NCBI GenBank assembly: GCA_014208095.1
Contig: JACHMT010000003.1
Span: forward strand, 930,001 to 994,000
DNA length: 64,000 nt
Reading direction: 5' to 3'
DNA from: Actinospineispora eucalypti
GTDB taxonomy: Bacteria; Actinomycetota; Actinomycetes; Mycobacteriales; Pseudonocardiaceae
The notes beneath the pieces were generated by a model that saw nothing but the letters and a program-made list of their open reading frames with translations, had not been told where the DNA came from and ran no database searches. Both the position numbers and the translations under genes were made by a program. Shown piece after piece: positions 11,901-23,900 of this stretch. Within the stretch, counting starts at the first letter, position 1. Every line of letters begins with the position of its first letter.

Positions 11901-14900
11901 CGCCAGTGCCTTGGCCAGCTTCCGCTCGGACACCACGACCAGATCCGCGTCTTCCTTGGGCAGCTGGCGCCGCACCCGCCACGACCGCAACGGGGTCAAC
12001 GTGGGCAATACCTCGCGCAGCGCGTCAACCTCGACTACCCGCAACTGCCCCACCCGAGGCGCAAACCTGTCCGGCTCGCCTCCGTCGGTGAACCGCTCGT
12101 CATCGAGCTCACCTTGCCGGTGGAAGCTCAGCACCAGTCCCCCGGTGGGCTCGACCGGCAGAGGTTGGTCGTTCTGCTCGAGGTCTTCCTGGTGATGCCG
12201 GCGTACTTCGTCGGCCTTGGCGGCGAACTCGGTGGCAAAGGCGAGAGCCGCCCGTCCGAACACCCGCTGCAGCTCGGTCCCCGTCCCGGGGAAGGCATCC
12301 CGGATCTCCGCCTTGACCGGGCCGGTGTCCGCGAAGGCCGCGATCACCTGGTCGAGGAACGACCCGACCATGCGCAGATCGGACAGAACCCGCAGCGGTA
12401 CCCACTCGGAGCTGATCCACTTTGTGTCGCGTTCACCGCCGCTGACCGCCAGCCGCGCCACCCACGGCGCCTGTGCCGAACTGAACCCGGCCCACGCCGC
12501 GAGGTGCGAGGCCACCAGCGCATAGACCTCCAACCCATCACCACGCATGGCGGGGAAGACGTGCAGCTCCCGGGTGCCGTCAGCGGCGATCTCCACCCGG
12601 TACTCGCCGGCGACATCGAGGTGCCTGATCTGGTCGCTGGTCAAGTCGCCTCGGGACCGGTGGAGGACCAGCTTCGGCAGATCCGCCGCCGTCCGGCCGG
12701 TCTTCTCGAGCAGCTCGGTGACCGCCGGTCCGTCGTACTTGCCTGAGATCAGCTCGAGGGTGACCGCTCGCCACAACGTGGCCAAGTCGAGTACCAGCTG
12801 GCCGGCATCGGCGGGCAGCACAGGTAGGGACCGCCGCGTGCTGATCTCCCACTCGTCATAGTCAATCACCGCGCCGCTGGGCCCGTGCCGGCTGCTCGAC
12901 CGAACCCTCACCCCTGGAATCGGCCCCAACAACCCAGCCGTGGGGTCCGCGTCAGCCAGCAACGTTGCGCGCGGCCCGCCCTGATCTTGCCGCCCGCCGA
13001 GCGTCACGGCGCTGCGCAGCCGCGCCCGCCCGGGCAGCCAGCCGAACATCCCGGCGGCGGCCACCGTGCCCGGTGCCACCCCGTGCTGGACCGCCAACAC
13101 CACCACCGCGCTGATCGCCACACCGACCAACGCGGCACCGGCCACCGCCACCGCGGCCACCACCTGCTCGCCGGGTATGCCATTTGCCACCGCGCCGCCA
13201 TGAGCGTGTCCGGCCCGCTGGTTCTCCGATCGTCCGCCGGCCACGTGCAACCGCGCGGCGCTGGCCAACAGCCCACCGGGGAAAGCGAGCATGATGAGCG
13301 ATCCGGATGGTTCGATCACCCCGGTCGAGACCAGCCAGAGCCCGACGAGCGCGCCCAGCGTCGCGCCACCGGCCACGTAGGCGATCGTCCGAGCCAACAC
13401 CTGCAAGACGACGCCGTTCCACCACGGGGAGATAGCGCTGGAGTCGGCCGGCTCCGCGTGAGCGCGCAGCCAACGCCGTACCGGTGAGTCGATGCGGATC
13501 GACCCGGCGACCGCGAAGAACACCGCCACGATCACCAGCACGTTCGGTCCCTTAGCCGCGGCCAACGCGCCGAAGGTGACCGCTTGCCCCGCGGCCATGA
13601 GCAACAAGCCCCGGAGGTTCATCCAGGCGGCGGGGTCCTCGACCGCATTCGCCGGGATCTCGGCGTCACGCCTGGTCGGCTCGGGAGTTTCGGTGGGTAC
13701 CGTGCTGCTCGGCGGAGGTTTGAGCTGGCGCAACAACTGAAGCAGATGCCCCCGAAGCACTAGGAAGATCAGGCCGCCCACCAGGAGGACACCCGCTACG
13801 ACCTGCAAGTTCTGGTAGGCGGATGCCCAGTCGAGCAGCCCTGCCGGCCCATGATCGGCCGCCGGGAGCATCTGAGCGGCCGCGTTCATCGGCTCGGCGG
13901 TTGATGTGTGGTCGCCGAGCAACCCACTGAACGCCACCATCGCCGTCGGCGTGGCACCCCCCGAGCCCGCGCCGTGGCCGTCGGGGTTCCGCACGTGGAG
14001 GCGCACGGCTTCGATCAGCTCCTCGAACTCCTCCGCACGCGGGCCGGCGAACGACCACTCCAGGCTCAGCCGCGCCCTGGCCTGCCCCAGGATCTGCCGG
14101 GACGTGTAATCGGGAATCGTCCAGGACTGATCCAAGGCCGATACCAGCTCACCAATCCCCGGCCCGAACTTGTAAAGGTGGGCGTTCGCGTTCCCCCAGA
14201 CCTTCCAAACGTCCCGCTCCTCAGTGGCCAGCCCCAGGTCCACCAGCTCGAGCAGCTGTAGGTAGACCACATTGTCGGTGTAGCCGCCCTGATCGCGAAG
14301 ACTTGCCACGGTGACCCCAGCCGGGGCGGCCGCGACAGTGGTCAGGAAGCCGAGCGGTGCCTTCGCCGAAACGCCGCCCGACTCGTCGGTCCGAGGACCA
14401 GACACGTCGCGCACCGCCGCGAGTCCGTCCCTGACCTCGCTGAATGTCGCCGGCTGATCGATCACCAGCGCAAATTCCTCAATCGCCGTCCGGTAGTCAC
14501 CGCGCGTTCGCGACCCAATGGCCGCAAGATCGCGCAGCAACACCCATGCGGACATCGTGGCTCGGTAATGGATGCCGCCGGAGCGGACGGTGCGGGTGAG
14601 CAGCCGCAGCTGGACCAGCCTTTCCAGCGGTCCCAGCTCCGCGCCGACCGACACGAGAATGCCCGATGCGCGAACAACCTTGTGCAACAGAGACCACATC
14701 GGGTTGGTGCCCGAGTACACCGGCAGCGACCCCAGCGCGTCCTCGTGGATCTTGCGCAGCTCGGACACGAGAGCAAGGAACTCGTTAGTCGGCGCCTTCC
14801 CCCGTTGCAGGGTGAGAGTCCCATTGCGGAGCATCCCGGCAAGCCGCCACAGTTTGTCGAAAGTGTCCGGGTTCAGTTGGTTGGGCAGATCGTCCAGCGC

Positions 14901-17900
14901 CGCCCACAGCCACCTGAGGAACTCCGTACCGGTGGAGCGCTCCGGACGACCGCCAGTCGTGATCAGGCCTGACCAGACTTCGCCCCCTCTTGGCGCCAGG
15001 GTCTGCACACGAGTGTCGACCCGGCCCGGTGGCACGCCACCCAGCTTCGCCAGCTCCGCACGGGTGCGGCGCTCCGCGAGGATCGCATCGAGCATCTGGC
15101 CGACCGAGCCCCTGGGGAACAGCCGGAAGGCGCCGGCCAGCGGGCCGCCGTCGATCTTGGCGATGCGCTTCAGCGGGTCCGCGAAGTCCTGCTCGATGGT
15201 GTCAACGAGCCGTGCGACAACCGGCCTCATCAGCAGCACGCCGAACGCCCTCAACGCGGCCAAGTCCTGATGGTGATAGCCGATCGGGTCGTCGACCGTG
15301 ACCAGCAGGCCCGGGACGTGCTCCGCCAACCGGTAGCGGCGGCCCGCGCTCCACAACAGGCCCACCCGTGCCAGCCCGCTCATCCAGTTCTCAATCGCCC
15401 GCTCACTGACGCCATCGAGCAGGCCGGCAAGATCCTCGGCAGTCAACCAGCCCGGGTGATGATCAAGGAACTTCTCCAGGACAGCCCGGAGCGAACCTCT
15501 CGGTATCAAGTCCGCCGGCGGATCGGGCAGACCGAGCAGCCCGCGCACGGCACCCACAACCTCATGCGTCGGCACCGCACTCGGCCTGTTCGGAGAGAGC
15601 CACGGCCGGGCCGAGTCCAGGGCCTTCGGAGATCGAGCCAGCAGCTCGGACAGCTGCTCTGACGCCTGGTAGCGGACCTGGGCGCGACCGCGCGGCAGGG
15701 CTTCGACAACCCGGACGACCAGTCCGGCCCTAAGCAACACGACCAGGCGATAGTCGGGCCAGTGCGGGTTGATGTCGGGGAACTGCTTGGCCAACTCCCG
15801 CAGGGGCGCTCCGTGCCTCTTCGTGACCACCGCGTCCAACAGCCGACCGGGCGTCGTGGTGACCGCGGGCGTTGGCGCCGCGACGACCGCGGGCGCTGGC
15901 GCCGGCGCCGGCGCGTTGCGCCGCTTCCTCGTAACCTGGGGCTCGGCGTAATACGGCGCCGCCTCGTCCGGGGTTCGAATCGGAAGTCCGTGCCGAAGCA
16001 GAGTCCACTCGAGCGTATTCGGGTGCATCTCGAGCTCACGGGCTACGCGGCGTATGGACCATGGCCTGCTGCGGCTGCCCAAATAGAGGCCGAACGCCTC
16101 CACGATGTCCTCGGAGAAGCCCTGTTCCAGCAGTTGCGCCAGCACCGAATCACGCAGGGCTTGATTCTTGATCAGCCGCTCGGCCACCTCGGGGGTGAGC
16201 CGCACCAGCTCCTCGGTCTCGCCCGGTCGGCTGAGATTGACAAACACCACGACCGGCTCATGAGCCAGGCGCGCGGGGGTCCGCACCGGAAGACCACGCC
16301 GATGAAGCGCCGACCGCAGCCCGCTTTCCTTCAGCCCTATCCGCGATGCAGCCTCGGCGATGGACAGCATCGTGCCGCCGCTGCCCCAGTACAAGAGGAA
16401 ACCGTCCACGACGTGTTCCGGCACGCGCTGCCGCAGCAGTTGCGCCCGCACCGAAGCACGCAGGTCTTTGTCCCCCTTCAGGCGCTCGGCCACCTCACGA
16501 GTGAGCACCACCGGCTCCTCGTCGTCACCGAGGCGGACGAACATCACCGCCATCCCCATCAACCCCGCGGGGTGGGCGTCGACCAAGCCGACCAGCGCCA
16601 ACCCGAACAGGCCGACAATCGCGGCGGCGGCCACCGCGGCCAGACCCGGTCCCGAGCCGGTCGGCGAGCCTCGCGCCGGCCGGCCCGTTCGGTCGGGCGA
16701 CAACAGACGGCCGGGGAAGGCGAGAACTATGCCGAGCGCGCCAAGTGCTCCGATCACCCCGGTCGAGGTCAGCCAGAGCGCGATGAGCGAGCCCAGCGTC
16801 GCGCCGCCGGCCGCGTAGACGATCAGCCGAGGCAAGTCGTACCAGAGGAGGTCCTTCCACCACGGTGAGATGGCCTCGGAGTCGAGCGGTTTCGTCCGAG
16901 CGCGCAACCGGAGGCCGATGCGGATCGACCCGGCGAACGCGAGAATCACCGCCGAGATCACCAGCATCTTCGGTCCCCACACCGTGGTCAACCGGCCGAA
17001 GGCGAGTGCCGGGTCCACGACCAGGTTGAACCAGAGCATGGGGCTCATCGAGGGGGTGGAGCCCCCGGCCACATCCGTGCCGGGCGTCTCGGCCTCGTGG
17101 CCTGGGCGGCGGCCGACACCCTCCCTGGCAACCCACTCGAATTCCTGAGCAGCCCAGTCGCGGAAGATCGCCGGGGCCGTGCTGGAGGTCACCCACTTGG
17201 TCTTGAGGACTGGGTTGACCATGACCAGCGAGGCGAACTCACCGAGTTCGGTCAGGGCGTCGGCCCGGTCCCGCAGAGCCAACGCCAGCCAGGAGGCCAC
17301 GTCGCTGTCGTGGCCACCAATCTTTACCTCCAGGGTGGTGAGTCGGAGACCCTCGAGCTCGTTGCGGAGCCGCTTCTCGAGGATGCGGGCGGCGCCGCCC
17401 CTGACCAGCCGAATGGCGTCCCGATGGTCGAGCAGCTCGACCAGAACCGCGCTCAGCTCGCGGAAGGCCGCGGTGGGCTGGCCAGCATCGAGCCAGTCGG
17501 CGGCCCGGTTGACCCGGTGCACGATCCGCCGCGACGGCATTTCGGCCAGGCCCACCAGGCCTCGACCGTCAACCCCGGGCCGGAGCAGGTCGAGCAGCTC
17601 CTTGCGGATGCGGTCCGCCTTGTCGGCTTCGGCGATGCCTCGGTCGCGCACGTACTTGGGCAGGTTGCGGTGGGTGGCCGCCGCGCGCAACCGCGAGATG
17701 ACCTCACCGGCCGACGTGAGCAGCTCGAATGCGTAGTCACCCAGGTCGGTACCGCGCCGGTAGCCGGCCGGCGGGTTCCCATACCGGTCGGCTGCCAGCA
17801 TGGCGGCCTGCAGCCATTCCGACACGTGCTTGACGAGCCGGTCGACGGCCTGCTTCGGCGTCTCCCCGAACACCGGGAGAACGGGCGCCGGAGAGATCAG

Positions 17901-20900
17901 CTCACCCGTCCCGCCCCACAGTGCGCTCTTCATGTGCTCGACAACACCGGCCGAGGCCGCACGCAAGGCCGCTGCGAGTTTGTCGAGATCCGCACCCTCG
18001 GGCGCATCTTCGACCAGCCTGGCGACCGCCTCTGCCAGACGCCAGAGCTGGCTGCCTAGGAACGCTTCGGCGGTCATCTTGATGTGCACCGCCCCGGACT
18101 GGGTGTAGAGCTGCTCCAGCTCGGCGATGGCGGTGGCCGCCCGTTGGCTCGCGGCTTCGTGGTCCCCGTCGTCGAGCAGGTCCGCGGCGCGACCGAACCA
18201 GCCGGCGATGCGCGCGGCATCGGCCAAGATCTCGGCATCACTCCTGGTCGGATTCGGCGTTTCGGTGCGAGCCGTCTTGCTCGGCAGGGGTTTGAGCTGG
18301 CGCAACACCTGCAGTGCATGCCCCCGAAGCACCACGAGGATCAGGCCGCCGACCAACAAGATGCCCCCTGCGACCAGCCACTGCTGGTTCGCGAACACCC
18401 AGCCGAGCGGACCCTCGGCATCTCCCTGCGCGATATGGCCGGCGACCTCGGCGCGGGCGGTTACGGCGGCCGGGCCCACCGCCATCAACCCGGCGGTGGC
18501 TGTCACCACAGCCACGCCAAGTCCGAGCCACTTGCCGAGCGCGCGCAACCAGCCCCAGCGCCCGGCTGTGCTGCCGGTCGGGACCAGCAGAGCGGCCAGC
18601 AGGAAGGCATTGCCGGCCATACCGACCACGGTCAGTAGAGCCACACCGACCGGACCAGCCGCGATGGCGGCCAACACGGTTCCAGCACCGGCCGCCGCCG
18701 CTGCCGCGTGGACGGTGACCCACCGAGCTCGTAGCCACCAGCCCCCCCGCCAAGCAAGCCAGGCCAGCACCGCGGTCGTCGCGGTGACCCACAAGACCAC
18801 TGGTCCCCATAGCGCGGCCGCGACCGCGCCGAGCACAAACGCGAGCCACAACCAACGCTTCCACGGCTTGTTCAGCTTGATCGGGGCCAGCACGACCTTG
18901 TCGAATCGATCGATCCGGAGAAGCGTGTGATCGATCTCGTCGAACCTCGCCCAGTGCTGGTCTATCCAGCGGACGCCGATGTCGTCGAATCCGCCGCCGA
19001 TGCCCTGGCCACGGACGCGCGGGGCAGGCGCGAGCCAGCCACGGGTCTCCCGAGGGACAAGGCGGACGAGGTCGGGCTCGACCCAGGTCGGCGGGCCGAA
19101 CCGGTCGCCGGCGGTTCTGCCCCACTCCCAGCCATGCAGCCGCGGATTCAGGGTGGGTGGCGGGGCCAGGTCCTGCCACGACCAACCCACCGGCCGCGTC
19201 TGCTCTTGCGGGCCGGGGTGGCGGTTGGTGAACGGGTCGCGCAGCAACCGATCCCTCTCGTCGCGGAAGAACTCATGGGCCGCGCCGCGCCGCAACTCGT
19301 CAATCACGACTTCGGCGGCATTGGCTCGCTCGGCCAGCCGGGCGAACACCCTGTCCGCCGGGCCCTTCCGCAGGGCCTCCCGCACGGTGTTGAGCAGCTC
19401 CCCGAGCTCCGGCAGCTGCATCAGCACCGAGATCGGGCGGACCGTTCCGCCGGCCAGCTCATCCAGCCGTGCCTCGAGCTGGTCAAGCTGGGCGGCGGTC
19501 TCGTCGGCGAGTGCCGGCTCGCGCGGGAGAAGCCCGAGGGCCTCCGCCTTCGCGGTGGTGATCTCGATGGCTTCGGCGAGCAGCTCCCCTGGGCCGACCA
19601 GCTTGGCACCGAAGGGTCCAGAGTTGCTGACGAGCCCGAAGAGGCGTTCCGCGTGGTAGGCGCCGCCTCCGGAATGACCCCCGGGGGCGTGCGCGCGGGC
19701 CAGTCGGCCGTTGTCTCGGCTCGGCCCGATCGTGGTGCGCCGGTCGAACCCGAGGTTGCCGGTGATCTCGAACGGAGAGCCATCGGGGATCGGGCCGGTG
19801 CCGATCTCGGCGATGGATGGGCCTACCCCAGGCCCGTAGACGTCCGGCAGGGTGGGCACGATCAACAGCGCGAACTCGAGGGTGCCCTTGTACTGGGGGG
19901 CCTGTTCGGCGAGCAGCCGGTTGCGGGTGAACTCGTCGAGCTCGGCCCGCACCCAGCCAGTGACCGGCGCCAGGCCTCTGCTCAGATCGCCAACCACCAT
20001 CTCCGCGGGTGTACGGCCGTCAACCACGTGCAGCACGGTGGCCACGGTGTAGACCCCGACTCGGACGCCGCTCCCATGCCCGTTCGGGAGCTGAACGCGA
20101 ACCGTGCTGTCCCCGGAAGAAGTGATCGTGGCCGGCGAGCCGGGATAGACGTTGTCCAGCCACGTGCCGGTCGCATCGATGTCCACCGCGAGCTCGAAGC
20201 CGTCAGTGGATGCGCGGGCCCACGGCTGAACCTGCTCGAGGTGTTGTGCCCACAGGCCGTCAGCCACTGGCCGAGGTGCGCCGAGTGTGCCGTGTTCCCA
20301 GCCGTCAGCGAGGAACGCGAACAACAGCTCCGCGAACGCGGGTTCTCCCCATCCGTCGGGTGTGGCCCAATCAATGCTCTGCCCGCGCAAAGTGTGGATC
20401 TTCGTGGCCAGCGGTCCGCCGAAGCTGGAGGTGTCGAGACCCCGGATGAGCAGCGCGCCTCGTCCCGGCGCGGAGGAGTCCAGCCGCAACACCAGGGTGC
20501 CGTCGTTCCGCACGACCGCGGTGAAACCGGCGGCGATGGCAGCCGGATCAACCGCCCACACCCGGGTGCCATCGGTGCCGAGCCAGGGGTGCGCGGCGAT
20601 CGCGGCGGCCAGCTCGCCGCTGGACAGCCTAAGAGCGGCGGACAGCATGGACGGGATTGCCGCGTCCACCTGGCCGCGCCGCAGCTCGTCGACGATGCGC
20701 TGCCCCTGAGTGCGGGCAGCGGTAAACGGTCCGAGCCCGTCCAGCTCGGTCACCGCCGACACACCCCGCGAGCTGAGGATCTTCTCGAACAGCCTACGAC
20801 GCTGTTCGGGCGTCCAATCCTGGTCAAGAACGGCGAAGACCTCGGCGTCCGTCACCCACCGGCCGGAAACCCGGTACGCCACCACATCGTCGAGCGGCTC

Positions 20901-23900
20901 CGTCCGGGCGCCTTGGATCTTCTCCTGGGCCACTCGAGCTTCGGCCACGCGGTCGATCAGCCCGCCCAGCACAACCAAGCTGAAGCCGGCCGGCAGCTCA
21001 AAGTCTGGCCCGAGCGCTGCCCATGCTCGGAACTGTTCGCCGGAGAGGACTGTCTGGGGTTCGGCAAGCAGGGCGCTCATGTCCAGCGCGAGCCGCTGGA
21101 CGATGTCTAGCTCGGCGTCCTGTATCCGGGCAACCCCCGTGACAAGGTCGCGGCGAAGGGTGACGTACCGCCGTGCCAGGAACTCCGACCAGCTCTCCGA
21201 TTCGTCGTTCGGACCGAGCAGATTGCCGCCACCCGCCAGCACGATGGCGGCCAGGAGCCTCGGCTCGCCCGTCCACCCCGCCAGCAATGCCGAGGCCACC
21301 ATCGCCACGAACGTGCCCACGCCAACCCAGGCGATGCCCAGGACGACCCACTTGCCGAGCGCGCGCAACCAGCTCAAGCGACCGCGCCGCGGTGACGCCG
21401 GCTTGACTCCATGCTCCAGCTCGTGCCGCGTCAACATCTCGCGGAGGCCACTGGTTTCCAGCACACCCTCGAGCAACCCAGCGGGCACGACCATGATGGG
21501 CAGGCCGCCAAGGCGCTCTGTGCGGTGCACCGGGGGCGGCAGCATCTCGGCGATGGACTCCGCCCAATCCTCGGGCAGCCGCCAGGCAGCAGGTCCGCTC
21601 GCGCGGAAGATCTCCCGAGCGTTGAAGACACCGGGCCGGACTCGGTCGAGCCACTCCTGCCGGGTGCGCTCGGCGGCCTCAACCTGAGCCTTGGCGCGGT
21701 CGCGGGTGGTGTCGGTGAGTTCCGGATGGGTCGCCGCCTCGGCCAGTTGCGAGATGGCGCCGGCCAATGACTCGAACATCTCGAGGGCGTGGTGCTGCTG
21801 CTCCACACCCCGTACGCGGCCCGGCAACGGAGTGGCGAACCAGCTGCCAGCCTTCGCCGCCTCGAGCAGCCAGACGGACACCTTCTTGATCAGGCGGTCA
21901 ACGGCCTGGTTCGGGGTTTCCCCGGCCGGGGCGTTCAGCGCGGCCGGGTAGGACTGGTAACTCGTCGGCCCCCACAGCACGCTCTTCACATGTGCGACGA
22001 CCCCGGCCGAGGCGTCGCGCAGCGCCCAGAGCTCGACCGACCGTTCCCCCTGGTCGAGGAGTTCTTCGAACGAGTACAAGGTAAGCGCGGCCGTGTTGAC
22101 GTCCAGGTTGGCAATGGTGCGTTCCAACGCCCCGAACCCGCTGCCCAGGTAGAGCGGCGCGGTGTCCTCCAGGGCCGACATCCCCAGCTCGGAGTAGAGC
22201 GCCTTCAGCTCCTCCATGGCCGCCGCGGCCTCCCGGCTCGCGTCCTCGTAGCGCCAGTCCCTGAGTAGGTCCGCCGCGAGGTCGAGCCGACCCGCGATGC
22301 GGTTGGCGTCAGCCAGGATCTCCTCATCGGACCTGGTCGGTCTCGTGGCCTGATCGGTAACCGGCACAACGACTGGTTCGTGCCCCGCGAGGTTTTCCCG
22401 GCCGGACCGGCGGTTGATCAGTACCAAGCTCGCCACGAGGACAACGGCGCTCACGGCGGCGACGGTGATCAGCCCGGGGGTCGTGCCGAGCCAGTCCCGC
22501 ATCGAGAAACCACCGTGTGACATGCCCGGTAGTGGTGCCTGGTGCCCGGCCGGCGTGTGGTGCTGGCTCAGTGGTCCGCCCAGCAGCGCCAGCCCGAGTG
22601 ACGCCGACCGGTGTTTCCGGCCGGTCCCGTCGCCGGTGGGCTGTTTGCCGGTGTGGAAGATGACGTCGGCTTGCGGCTTGCCGAAGCCGATCTTGGCGCC
22701 GTCCCACAGCGGCAGCGCGAGAACAGGCTTGTCGTCGCGGAGTTCCCAGTGGCCCAGCTTCTCGCCGTCGATCTTCTCGCCGTCCGCGAACGTGCCGTTA
22801 TCGGAGCCGACGTGGTACAGAATCCAGCCCCCCTTGTCGGCGTGGAACTCGACCTCCGCGTGACGGCGCGACGTCCGACGGCTTTCCGGGACCTGGATGT
22901 GGTTGTCAACTCCGCGTCCGATCGTGTGCGTCTGGCGCGGGGAGAGCGGGAACGCCTCGCCGTCCTCGATCCGCGTAATGCGCGGGCCCGAGGCGGTCTT
23001 GTCACCGAACAACCGGTGGACGAGCCCCCTCCGGGGATGTGGTGCCGCAGGCGGCTGCCGCAGCAGTGACTGGTTGAAGCCCAGGTTGCCCAGCCGCTCG
23101 CGCATGCTGCTGACCTGCCACGAGCCAGCCGGCATCGTGTGGATGAGGATGTCGTCCGGCATGACCGGCCAGAGCAAACGGCCGAGCTCCCTGATCTCAT
23201 CGACGTGCTGACGCCGCTCGTCGTCGCTCTTCAGGGCGTGGAACCAGCTGTGCAGCGACCACACCTCGGGAGCGAGCCTGACCAGCGCATCCCAGAAGGC
23301 CAGCGGGTCACCTGTGCGCAGGGCGGCAAGTCGCTCGGCCCGGTACAGCAGCGTCGACCAGTTGGGTGCCGAGTGCTGACGCTCCCACTCGAGCCGGAAC
23401 GAATCGTCCGGCAGCAGCGCCTCGTTCGGGTTGGTGCCGGCGAGCAGCGCGCGGAACACCCGGGCGTCCAGATAGATCGAGCCGTCCGGCGCCAGGTAGT
23501 AGTACATGTCGTGCGGACCGTTGTAGGCCCGCTGCAACCGCGCGGTGAGGTCTTGCATCACGACCACGCCACCTTGGCCGTTCGGGTTGCGGATCCGCGC
23601 AACCGGAACCGACTCGCTGATCGCCTTCTCGGCCTTGCGCCGGTCGTCCCCGTCGAAGCCCCGGTGAGTGGCTCTCGGGTTGATGTGCAGCTGGTCAAAT
23701 ATGCCGGCCCCCGGGCGAATCGGCGTGCCGATCGCCGCGTTGGGGGCGAGGACGACCGCCGTGGTGTGGTCCTTACCGCCCGCGCGGAGGGCGAACTCGA
23801 CGATCGCCCGGGCGGCGGCGAGCGGGTCGGTCATCCCGTCGAGCACACCGAACAGCTCGACGGCGCCCTCCGAGAGGTAACGGGCCACGCCGTCGGTGAC

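Noticed and set aside
18927..21110. 727-codon plus-strand open frame
   Set aside because: Antisense shadow of the trypsin-like region; no start signal or protein-like pattern.
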